Assembly (NCBI GenBank): GCA_903898725.1 | Contig: CAIUGQ010000297.1 | Coordinates: 1 to 10,006, forward strand | DNA: 10,006 nucleotides | From: an uncultured Burkholderiales bacterium | GTDB taxonomy: Bacteria; Pseudomonadota; Gammaproteobacteria; Burkholderiales; Burkholderiaceae_E | Reading direction: 5' to 3' | Made by a program: the position numbers and the translations under genes | The notes under the pieces: generated by a model | Told to the model about the DNA's origin: nothing | The model's input: the letters and a program-made list of their open reading frames with translations, nothing else | Database searches by the model: none | Part shown: positions 1 to 6,364 of the stretch, one piece after another | Numbering within the stretch: position 1 is the first letter of the stretch | Layout: each line of letters starts with the position of its first letter

Positions 1-266
1 AACGGACGACCACGCGGGCCGAGCCGCCTGGACTGTGGATACGACAGCGACGTTGCGCCCCCGAAGATCCCTCACCTGACGACCATGGCGGCGTCTCGGT
101 CGCCCATGCCGAGCGATCGGTGGTGTGGATCGCCAGTGTTCCGCTCACCGATGATGAGTGGCGACCGCTGGCCGAGGGAGAACTGGTGGCGGTGCGCGAC
201 GGCGGCGAGCTAGGGTCGAGGCTGCCGACGGCACGCTGACTGCAGATGCCGACCGGCGTCGATGGA
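1..266. other. No assignable gene; short open stretch at window edge
   Basis: I recognise no gene here. On the plus strand one frame is open from the window edge to a TGA near 236. It contains a protein-like stretch at about 105-215 (VWIASVPLTDDEW followed by LAEGELVAVRDGGEL). A second frame then gives another protein-like stretch (about 205-265), which could mean a frameshifted remnant. It has no family signature I can name, and no start codon can be set because the frame runs off the edge. It may be the tail of a decayed gene or chance coding in GC-rich DNA. Its position beside a RadC fragment fits recombination debris. Confidence 0.25.
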
Positions 267-461
267 TCACTGACAAGGGTGTGCCGCCACGACGTCGAGC
301 ACCGCGATGTCCAGCGTCGCCCGCGCTTGCTTCAGCGCGGCGGTCAGCATCCGGTCCGCCCGACACTCCTCGGTGACCCCGGTCGGGTGGTCGTGCGCGA
401 GGAACCCCGTACACAGTGTAATGGACGTCCCTTCGTAAGCGGCCGGGCATCCCATCTTCAC
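267..461 (-). pseudogene. Fragment of a RadC-like (JAB/MPN domain) gene
   Basis: The recognisable part lies at about 285-410. It reads AHDHPTG, then RADRMLTAALKQA, then DIAVLDVV, which matches the core of RadC-family JAB domains: the HxHP[ST]G metal-binding motif, the downstream conserved Asp, and the LDxxVV strand. Intact relatives are about 150-220 residues. Here only some 40 residues match. The residues before AHDHPTG do not resemble the family, and the frame stops at 267 just after VLDVV, where the last strands are missing. The normally conserved Asn of HNHPSG is Asp and the His after VLD is lost. RadC-like genes of this type are common on integrative and conjugative elements and plasmids, often beside accessory cargo, which fits the neighbouring ars genes. 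A functional enzyme is unlikely. Confidence 0.7.
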
Positions 462-498
462 AGTGTCCTGCCTTGCTGGAGGCTGCTAAGTACGGCCT

Positions 499-852
499 CT
501 ACGCACTTGGCCGCCCTTCGCACTTGGCAAACAAAGCAATGGCTCGGTCGCAGTATTTGCAATGCCCCTGGCAGCAGTCGTGCATCAAGAACGCCACCAA
601 GTCTGAAAGCACCGAGAATTTTGCGCTGTAAATGATGGAGCGCCCTTCGCGGCGGCTTTGCACCAGACCGGCTTGTTCCAAATGCCTTAAGTGAAACGAA
701 ACGCGCGAGGACGTGGCGCCTCCCAACTGTTCACCGATGGCTCCCGCAGCCATACCGTCCGTGCCGGCAACCACCAGCATGCGAACAATGCGCAGCCGCG
801 TCTCCTGTGAAATCGCGCCAAAGCCTTCTACGGCTTGCTGCTCTTGCATCAT
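499..852 (-). CDS. arsR: ArsR-family metalloregulatory repressor
   Basis: Winged-helix transcriptional repressor of the ArsR/SmtB family, expected to block the divergent arsenic-efflux gene until As(III) binds. I start it at the ATG at 852 (117 residues): an AGGGG lies about nine bases upstream, and MMQEQQAVEGFGAISQETRL matches the usual ArsR beginning. An upstream in-frame ATG at 915 would add 21 residues unlike the family. The recognition helix is about residues 47-62 (SSRVSFHLRHLEQAG), followed by the wing with RREGRSIIYSA. The classical ELCVCDL site of plasmid R773 ArsR is absent. Instead the C-terminal helix holds C93, C94, C98, C101 and C111, which resembles the C-terminal As(III) site of the Acidithiobacillus ferrooxidans type. 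Membership in ArsR is seen directly; arsenic specificity is inferred from those cysteines and the ACR3-like neighbour. Confidence 0.9.
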   Translation of the reverse strand: MMQEQQAVEGFGAISQETRLRIVRMLVVAGTDGMAAGAIGEQLGGATSSRVSFHLRHLEQAGLVQSRREGRSIIYSAKFSVLSDLVAFLMHDCCQGHCKYCDRAIALFAKCEGRPSA

Positions 853-1025
853 TGCTGTTACCCCTGGCTTCCAGTGTCGCGTAAACCGAGGCAGGAAGAT
901 GGCCAAGCGCCTCACAAATCAATATCTCAAGAGATGTTGAGAGGAAGATACACTTCATCATCGACCGGGGGGGGCGATGCGACTGTTTTGCCTCGGGCGC
1001 CCCATCCAACTGCATCGAGCTCGCT
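853..1025. promoter_or_regulatory. Divergent arsR / ACR3-like promoter region
   Basis: This 173-base region separates two divergent start codons and is noticeably AT-richer around 911-965 than its surroundings. It must hold promoters for both genes and contains the palindrome at 919-940. TTGAGA hexamers occur on both strands within or next to the palindrome (plus strand 936-941) and could serve as -35 elements. I could not pair them with convincing -10 boxes at 16-18 bases, so I do not assign exact promoters. Confidence 0.6.
919..940. promoter_or_regulatory. Probable ArsR operator (palindrome)
   Basis: Arms TCAATATCTC (919-928) and GAGATGTTGA (931-940) are separated by AA. The second arm's reverse complement is TCAACATCTC, so nine of ten positions pair. 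ArsR/SmtB dimers bind imperfect palindromes of this kind in the promoters they control. The site lies between arsR and the ACR3-like gene, where one bound dimer could repress both directions. The symmetry is seen directly; binding is inferred. Confidence 0.7.
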
Positions 1026-1994
1026 ATGACGGACCTTCGAGAGCGCTTGGAAACCCACCAAGTTTCCATCTACCTTGCCGCGATTTGCGTTGCGACGTTG
1101 TGTGCCGTGGCGCTAGGGAACACTGGCTGGCTAGGGCACGCCATCAATCCAGCGCTGGCGTTCATGCTCTTTGTGACTTTTTTGCAGGTGCCTATGGCGG
1201 AGCTCACCAAGGCATTTACACGACTTCGCTTTCTTGGGGCGCTGCTGTGCGCGAACTTTGTCGCCATCCCTCTCGTTGTCGCTTTACTGCTCCAGTTTGT
1301 GCCAAATGACCCGTTAGTCCGGCTCGGTGTCCTTCTCGTGCTTCTGACCCCGTGCATCGACTACGTCGTAACCTTCTCGCACCTTGGTCGGGCCGACGCC
1401 AAGCTGCTGCTGGCGGCGACACCTGCATTGCTGGTACTGCAGATGATGTTGCTGCCCGGCTACCTCAATCTGCTGCTGGGTGATACGTCGGCAGACTTGG
1501 TGCGCCTTGGGCCATTCGTCGAGGCATTCGTTTGGCTCATCGCTGTGCCGCTGGCGTTGGCTGCATCGCTACAAGCCTCGGCAGCGCGCAGCATCTCGGG
1601 TGCACGTTTGTCATACTGGCTCGGCATCCTGCCGGTTCCGGCCACTGCGCTCGTTTTGTTTGTCGTCGTCGCGGCGGTGGTCCCCCAACTGGGCGCAGCA
1701 GGCGGAGCCGCGATCCGGGTCATCCCAATCTATTTGGCTTTCGCGGTGGCTGCGCCGTTGGTTGGCTGGCTCGTTGCGCGTGCGTTTGGTCTCGGTGCCT
1801 CTGCAGGGCGGGCAGTCGCCTTCAGCGCGGCCACCCGCAACTCCCTTGTGGTCCTGCCGCTCGCCTTGGCGGTGCCAGGTGCGGTGCCCATCCTTCCGGC
1901 CATCATCGTCGCCCAAACCATAGTGGAATTGGTCAGTCAACTGATCTACGTGCGTGTGCTTCCCGCGTTTGGACGTGGAAAGATGGCCGACTAG
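1026..1994 (+). CDS. ACR3-like arsenic resistance permease (SBF/BASS family)
   Basis: Inner-membrane transporter of the bile acid:sodium symporter fold, expected to expel arsenite. The 322 residues are almost entirely hydrophobic helices, consistent with about ten membrane segments. The characteristic half-helix region is at residues 100-145: LLTPCIDYVVTFSHLGRADA, followed by a helix starting at ATPALL. C110 in TPC sits where ACR3 proteins carry their essential cysteine. A second signature is the AFSAATRNSLVVLPLALA segment near the C-terminus. The ATG at 1026 has only a weak purine-rich stretch (GAG) before it. It diverges from arsR and shares the palindromic operator, which supports an arsenic role. 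It is somewhat shorter than classical ACR3 (about 350-400 residues), so another oxyanion or organic anion substrate cannot be excluded from sequence alone. Confidence 0.85.
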   Translation: MTDLRERLETHQVSIYLAAICVATLCAVALGNTGWLGHAINPALAFMLFVTFLQVPMAELTKAFTRLRFLGALLCANFVAIPLVVALLLQFVPNDPLVRLGVLLVLLTPCIDYVVTFSHLGRADAKLLLAATPALLVLQMMLLPGYLNLLLGDTSADLVRLGPFVEAFVWLIAVPLALAASLQASAARSISGARLSYWLGILPVPATALVLFVVVAAVVPQLGAAGGAAIRVIPIYLAFAVAAPLVGWLVARAFGLGASAGRAVAFSAATRNSLVVLPLALAVPGAVPILPAIIVAQTIVELVSQLIYVRVLPAFGRGKMAD

Positions 1995-2192
1995 CAATGG
2001 TCCCGTCTGCGCGACAGGCTAGCCGAGCCACGCCCCGGCGCCACGCCCCGGTGTTTGAAAGCGATGTGAGTTCGACCTTCGCGGAGTCCTTGGGATGCTC
2101 CGGAGGTACAGCGCGGCGCAGCTTTACTGGCGGGGTGCTGTATCTGCGCTTCGTCGGCAATGTTGGAATCTGAGTGGGCCACCGGCGACGGC
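1995..2192. other. Non-coding stretch with a short tandem repeat
   Basis: I see no credible gene here on either strand. The frames that cross it are extensions of out-of-frame readings of the permease gene. It holds one 13-base tandem repeat (2028-2053) and the palindrome GGCTAGCC (2017-2024). I found no stem-loop with a T-run that would terminate the permease transcript. It may be residue of the recombination that also damaged the next gene. Confidence 0.4.
2028..2053. repeat. 13-base tandem repeat, two copies
   Basis: CCACGCCCCGGCG at 2028-2040 is followed at once by CCACGCCCCGGTG at 2041-2053, differing at one base. It lies in the non-coding gap behind the permease gene. Such a short duplication may come from replication slippage; no function is suggested. 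Confidence 0.6.
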
Positions 2193-2570
2193 ATGTCCAC
2201 CCTACTGCAGCTGTTCCTGATGCTGACCGTGCTTCCTGTCGCCGTCTCGCTTCTCGGTGGCGCGCTCGCCGTATGGCGCGCGCCTGGTCAGCGGACGCGC
2301 AGTGTCACCGGGCATTTCGCCGCCGAAGTCGTGCTCGGGGAGGAGGCCGGCAATGTCGTGCCGAGATGACCAGGGAGCACCGCCCCGCTTGGCGTAGTCA
2401 TCGTCGCCATGTTGATCGGCGTGGGGTTCGCGGCTGGAGCTCGGCCAGGAACGCTGCTCATGATGGCACTCACGATAGAACTGCCTCTCCTCGGTGTGTC
2501 GGTGGCGTCGCGCCTTGCCCGATCGGAGTGGCCGAAAGATCGAATTCTGCTGGGCGTTGCGGGCTTCAAG
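2193..2570 (+). pseudogene. Decayed ZIP-family metal transporter gene
   Basis: Two pieces in one reading frame resemble bacterial ZIP-family divalent-metal transporters. The first, from ATG 2193, has a hydrophobic N-terminal helix (LLQLFLMLTVLPVAVSLLGG) and then VTGHFAAEVVL, resembling the conserved HFAAGVV segment. It ends at an in-frame TGA at 2367-2369. After a short unrelated-looking link the frame resumes at about 2409 with LIGVGFAAGARPGTLLMMAL, then ALTIELPLLGVSVASRLA and a lysine/arginine loop, typical of the second half of the family. From my knowledge of intact members, roughly 70-85 residues between the two pieces are missing, as are the last helices after about 2570. A stop plus an internal deletion plus a missing end means it cannot make a working transporter. 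The family assignment is by recognition of these motifs. Confidence 0.65.
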
Positions 2571-2615
2571 CTGGAGTTCGCGCTGTCGTTCGGGGAGTCC
2601 GACGTTTTGGCGCCG

Positions 2616-2945
2616 CTATCGGCGCGGCATGACCTCGGTCACCGTCGCCTTGCCATTGCGCATCTCAGCCTGGAACCGGACTTTGTCCCCCACCTTGATG
2701 TCAGTCAGCATCGCTTTCTCGGCGACCTCGAACCCCATAGTCATAGGGGGCATCGCGAGATTGGGCAGATCGCCGTGCTTCAGAACCACGAGTCCTCTTG
2801 CCGCATCGACCTTCAACACCTCGCCATCGACGAGAGGCATCTCACTCGATGGCTTGGATGAAGATGGTGCCGAGGTCTTCTGAGACAAGACTGGTGTATT
2901 GGCCGCGAGCGCGACGAGCAGAACAAGTGCGTGGATGGGTTTCAT
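2616..2945 (-). CDS. cusF: CusF-family periplasmic Cu(I)/Ag(I)-binding protein
   Basis: Small periplasmic metallochaperone that would hand Cu(I) or Ag(I) to the CusCBA pump. The 109 residues begin with a signal peptide (residues 1-21, hydrophobic core ALVLLVALAA, likely cleavage after VLS), then a Ser/Pro/Lys-rich linker and a CusF beta-barrel from about residue 38. The metal-site motif is KHGDLPNLAMPPMTMGF: H57, M68 and M70 match the His and two Met ligands of E. coli CusF (H36, M47, M49). The tryptophan that caps the metal in E. coli (W44) is replaced by M65. A GAGA about eight bases before the ATG can serve as ribosome-binding site. It follows cusA by 39 bases on the same strand and is probably the last gene of the operon. 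I saw no convincing terminator behind it. Confidence 0.92.
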   Translation of the reverse strand: MKPIHALVLLVALAANTPVLSQKTSAPSSSKPSSEMPLVDGEVLKVDAARGLVVLKHGDLPNLAMPPMTMGFEVAEKAMLTDIKVGDKVRFQAEMRNGKATVTEVMPRR

Positions 2946-2984
2946 TGCGATTCTCTTTCAGGAGTGTTTGGAGTCGATTGCCAT

Positions 2985-5900
2985 TCACGCCGATGCGGCA
3001 GCGCCCTCGGGGCGACTTGCTCGACGTCGGTGCATGAGGAACCAGGCTGCCGGGACGACCAGCATGCTGAGCAGCGGTGCGGTGACCATGCCGCCGACCA
3101 TCGGCGCGGCGATTCGGCCCATCACCTCTGAGCCGGTCCCGCCGGCCCACAGGATGGGGAGCAGCCCGCCGAGCACGACCGCGACCGTCATCGCCTTGGG
3201 CCTGACCCGCTGCACCGCGCCTTCGCGAATCGCTGCGAGCAGCGTCGAGTCGTCGTCGGGTTCGCCGGCAGCGAGCCGGCGCGACCAGGCGTTCTGCAGG
3301 TACACCAGCATGACGACGCCAAACTCCGCTGCCACGCCGGCCAGCGCAATGAAGCCCACGGCCGTCGCGACCGACAGAGCGTGACCGAGTGCCCAGACGA
3401 GCCAGAAGCCTCCCACCAGGGAGAACGGCACCGCAAGCATGACGAGCGAAGCGTCCTCGACGGAGCGGAAAAGCACGTAGAGCAGCAGGAAGATGACGGC
3501 CAGGGTGGCAGGCACCACGACCTTCAGCCGCTGGCTCGCCCGCTCGAGGTACTCGAACTGCCCGGACCATGAGATCGAATAGCCCGCCGGGATGTCGACC
3601 TTCGCGGAAACGCTCGTCTGCAGGTCCGTCACGACCGAACGAAGGTCCCGGCCCCGCACGTCGATGTAGACCCATCCCGACAGCCGGGCGTTCTCGCTGC
3701 GCAGCATCGGCGGACCTTCGCCGATGCGAATGCGGGCGACGTCCTGCAGCTGGATTCGGGCCCCGCGCTCGGTGACCACCGGCAACTCCCTCAGGCGCTG
3801 CAGCGAATCGCGAATCTCGCGCGGATAGCGGACGTTGATGGGGTAGCGCTCGCGCCCCTGGATGACCTCTCCGACGTTGTCGCCGCCCACGGCAGTCGAC
3901 ACGATGGCCTGGACGTCCTGGACCGACATGCCGTAGCGGGCGGCCGCGGCGCGGTCGACGTCGACGTCCACATAGCGCCCGCCGACCAGCCGCTCGGCCA
4001 GTGCCGATGAGACGCCGGGCACCGACTTCACCGCGGCCTCGATGCTGCCGGTCACCCGGTCGATGGTCGTGAGGTCGGGGCCTGCCACCTTGATGCCGAC
4101 CGGGCTCTTGATGCCGGTCGCCAGCATGTCGATCCGGTTGCGGATGGGCGGCACCCACACGTTCGTCAGGCCCGGCACCTTCACCACACGGTCGAGATCC
4201 TCGACGAGTCTGTCCGGTGTCATGCCCGGTCGCCATTGCTCGCGCGGCTTGAACTGGATGGTCGTCTCGAACATCTCCAGTGGTGCGGGGTCCGTCGCCG
4301 TGTCCGCGCGTCCCGCCTTGCCGAAGACACGTGCGACTTCCGGAACGGTCTTAATGAGCCGGTCGGTCACCTGCAGCAGCTCCGAGGCCTTCGTGACCGA
4401 CAGGCCCGGCAGCGCGGAGGGCATGTACAGCAGATCGCCCTCGTCGAGCGGCGGCAGGAACTCGCCGCCCAGCCGCTGCATCGGGACGACCGTCAGCGCC
4501 AGCACGGCGGCGGCCGTCAGGAGCGTGAGGACCGGGAACCGGAGCACCGCATCGAGCACTGGCCGGTAGACGGCGATGAGAATTCGATTGACCGGGTTGG
4601 CGTGCTCGTGCGGGATTCGTCCCCGAATCAGGTAGCCCATCAGCATGGGCACCAGCGTCACGGACAGGCCGGCCGCAGCGGCCATCGCATAGGTCTTGGT
4701 GAACGCGAGAGGCGAGAAGAGCCGGCCCTCCTGGGCCTCGAGCGCGAAGACCGGGACGAAGGACAGCGTGATGATGAGCAGCGAGAAGAAGAGCGCCGGC
4801 CCCACCTCGACCGACGCCTCGGTGACGAGCCGCCATCGCTCGGCGCCCTGCGGCGCGCGCCCGTTGGCCGCCTCGAACGCCTCGAGGTGCTTGTGTGCGT
4901 TCTCGACCATCACGATGGACGCATCGACCATCGCGCCGATGGCGATGGCGATGCCGCCCAGCGACATGATGTTCGCGTTGATGCCCTGCCAGTTCATGAC
5001 GATGAATGCAGTGAGCACGCCGATGGGCAGTGCCACCACGGCCACGAGCGCCGAACGCAGGTGGAAGAGGAACACCGCGCAGACGAACGCGACGACGAGG
5101 AATTCCTCCGCCAGCTTTCGGCCGAGGTTCGCGACCGCGCGGTCGATGAGCTGCGAACGGTCGTAGGTCGTCACGATGTCCACGCCTTGCGGCAGGCCCG
5201 CGCGCAGCGTGTCGAGCTTCGTCTTGACCGCCTCGATGGTCGCGCGCGCGTTCTTGCCCGAGCGCATCACAATGATGCCGCCGGTGACCTCGCCCTCGCC
5301 GTCGAGCTCGGCCACGCCGCGGCGCATCTCCGGACCCAGCTGGACGAAGGCGACGTCGTGCAGCATTACGGGTGTGGAGCCGGACACGGTGACCGGAATC
5401 GCGCGGAAGTCCTGAAGCGACCGCAGGAAGCCCGTCGACCTGACCATGTACTCGGCTTCAGCCATCTCCAGGACCGAGCCGCCCGCCGACTGGTTCGCCC
5501 GACGAATCGCCTCGGTGACCATCGAAGGGGTGACACCGAGCGCACGCATGCGGTCCGGGTCGAGGACGACCTGGTACTGGCGCACCATGCCGCCGACGCT
5601 CGCAACCTCGGCGACGTCCTGCACCGTCTTCAGCTCGAAGCGCAGGAACCAGTCGTTCAGCGAACGAAGCTGGGAGATGTCGTGACGGCCCGTGCGGTCG
5701 ACGAGCGCGTACTGGAACACCCAGCCCACGCCCGTCGCATCCGGCCCGAGCGAGGCGGACGCGCCCTGCGGCAGCCTGCTCTGGACTTGGTTCAGATACT
5801 CGACCACGCGCGAACGAGCCCAGTACGGGTCGGTGCCGTCGTCGAACAGCACGTAGACGAAAGAGTCACCGAAGAACGAGTAGCCGCGCACGACACGCGC

Positions 5901-6134
5901 GCCCGGCACGCTCAGCATCGTGGTGGTTAGCGGATACGTCACGAGGTCCTCGACGACCTGCGGCGCCTTGCCCGGGTAGGGCGTGCGGATGATGACCTGT
6001 GTGTCGCTCAGGTCCGGCAGTGCGTCGAGCGGAGTCCTGGCGACCGACCAGAGGCCCGCGGCGGTCAGCAGCGCGGTGGCGACGAGCACGAGGAACCGGT
6101 TCGCGACCGACCAGCGGATGAGCGCCGCAATCAT
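2985..6134 (-). CDS. cusA: CusA-type heavy-metal RND efflux pump
   Basis: Proton-driven inner-membrane pump of the HME-RND family; with CusB and CusC it exports Cu(I)/Ag(I) from periplasm and cytoplasm. The protein is 1049 residues, about the length of E. coli CusA (1047). The ATG at 6134 opens MIAALIRWSVANRF, the normal family start, and overlaps the cusB stop in ATGA. The first membrane helix is about residues 13-31. Helix 4 carries AIGAMVDASIVMVEN with D404, the proton-relay Asp (D405 in E. coli). The three metal-binding methionines are all present: M571 in LLYMPSALPG, M621 in PLEMFETTIQ and M670 in RIDMLATGIKSP (E. coli M573, M623, M672). The porter-domain sequence ALAERLVGGRYVDV and the later SGQFEYLERA and FIALAGVAAEFGVVM segments also fit CusA/SilA. 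These residues support monovalent Cu/Ag rather than Czc-type Co/Zn/Cd specificity; silver or copper alone cannot be told apart. Confidence 0.97.
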   Translation of the reverse strand: MIAALIRWSVANRFLVLVATALLTAAGLWSVARTPLDALPDLSDTQVIIRTPYPGKAPQVVEDLVTYPLTTTMLSVPGARVVRGYSFFGDSFVYVLFDDGTDPYWARSRVVEYLNQVQSRLPQGASASLGPDATGVGWVFQYALVDRTGRHDISQLRSLNDWFLRFELKTVQDVAEVASVGGMVRQYQVVLDPDRMRALGVTPSMVTEAIRRANQSAGGSVLEMAEAEYMVRSTGFLRSLQDFRAIPVTVSGSTPVMLHDVAFVQLGPEMRRGVAELDGEGEVTGGIIVMRSGKNARATIEAVKTKLDTLRAGLPQGVDIVTTYDRSQLIDRAVANLGRKLAEEFLVVAFVCAVFLFHLRSALVAVVALPIGVLTAFIVMNWQGINANIMSLGGIAIAIGAMVDASIVMVENAHKHLEAFEAANGRAPQGAERWRLVTEASVEVGPALFFSLLIITLSFVPVFALEAQEGRLFSPLAFTKTYAMAAAAGLSVTLVPMLMGYLIRGRIPHEHANPVNRILIAVYRPVLDAVLRFPVLTLLTAAAVLALTVVPMQRLGGEFLPPLDEGDLLYMPSALPGLSVTKASELLQVTDRLIKTVPEVARVFGKAGRADTATDPAPLEMFETTIQFKPREQWRPGMTPDRLVEDLDRVVKVPGLTNVWVPPIRNRIDMLATGIKSPVGIKVAGPDLTTIDRVTGSIEAAVKSVPGVSSALAERLVGGRYVDVDVDRAAAARYGMSVQDVQAIVSTAVGGDNVGEVIQGRERYPINVRYPREIRDSLQRLRELPVVTERGARIQLQDVARIRIGEGPPMLRSENARLSGWVYIDVRGRDLRSVVTDLQTSVSAKVDIPAGYSISWSGQFEYLERASQRLKVVVPATLAVIFLLLYVLFRSVEDASLVMLAVPFSLVGGFWLVWALGHALSVATAVGFIALAGVAAEFGVVMLVYLQNAWSRRLAAGEPDDDSTLLAAIREGAVQRVRPKAMTVAVVLGGLLPILWAGGTGSEVMGRIAAPMVGGMVTAPLLSMLVVPAAWFLMHRRRASRPEGAAASA

Positions 6135-6364
6135 TGCGCCCGTCCCTGTCTGCGGGCGGCAACTAGCTCCCAGCCCATCGGGCCGCCTTCGCGGAACTCG
6201 AACTCGATGACATCGCCAGATTTCAGCTCCGGCAATGCCTTCGGGTCGGCCCGCGAGAACCCCATGGTCATCGACGGCCACTTGAGCTCGAGCACCGGCT
6301 CGTGCGAGATGAGCACGCCATCGGCGTCGACGCTCTCCACCTTGCCGCGCGTGGTGTAGGTGGC
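6131..6364 (-). other. CusF-like metal-binding domain at the CusB C-terminus
   Basis: This is the domain within cusB covering residues 422-498. It repeats the CusF pattern: a first strand (TYTTRGKVESVDADGVLI), the His at 442, W450 and the MTM pair M453/M455, then LKSGDVIEFEF as the closing strands. Unlike the separate CusF of the same operon, it keeps the tryptophan of the E. coli CusF site. It probably passes metal to the pump or traps it near the adaptor; the fusion is seen directly, the role is inferred from CusF and SilB. Confidence 0.9.

Noticed and set aside
502..528. Ten-base direct repeat CGCACTTGGC at 502-511 and 519-528
   Set aside because: It lies inside the end of arsR and is short; no sign of an attachment site or transposon target duplication.
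1532..2173. Plus-strand open frame (213 codons) overlapping the end of the ACR3-like gene
   Set aside because: Mostly an out-of-frame reading of the permease; the part beyond 1994 shows no motif.
1995..2192. Integron cassette attachment site or insertion-sequence end in the gap behind the permease gene
   Set aside because: I found no attC core sites and no matching terminal inverted repeats.
2600..2625. Small stem-loop at the end of cusF as a terminator
   Set aside because: Only about five base pairs, and no T-run follows on the transcribed strand.
2842..4236. Minus-strand open frame (464 codons) overlapping cusA out of frame
   Set aside because: Low-complexity Arg/Gly/Ala composition and complete overlap with cusA in another frame mark it as a shadow.
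4236..5930. Long plus-strand open frame (564 codons) opposite cusA
   Set aside because: It is antisense to the clearly conserved cusA, very rich in Arg, Asp and His, and has no family motif; GC-rich DNA commonly leaves such frames open.
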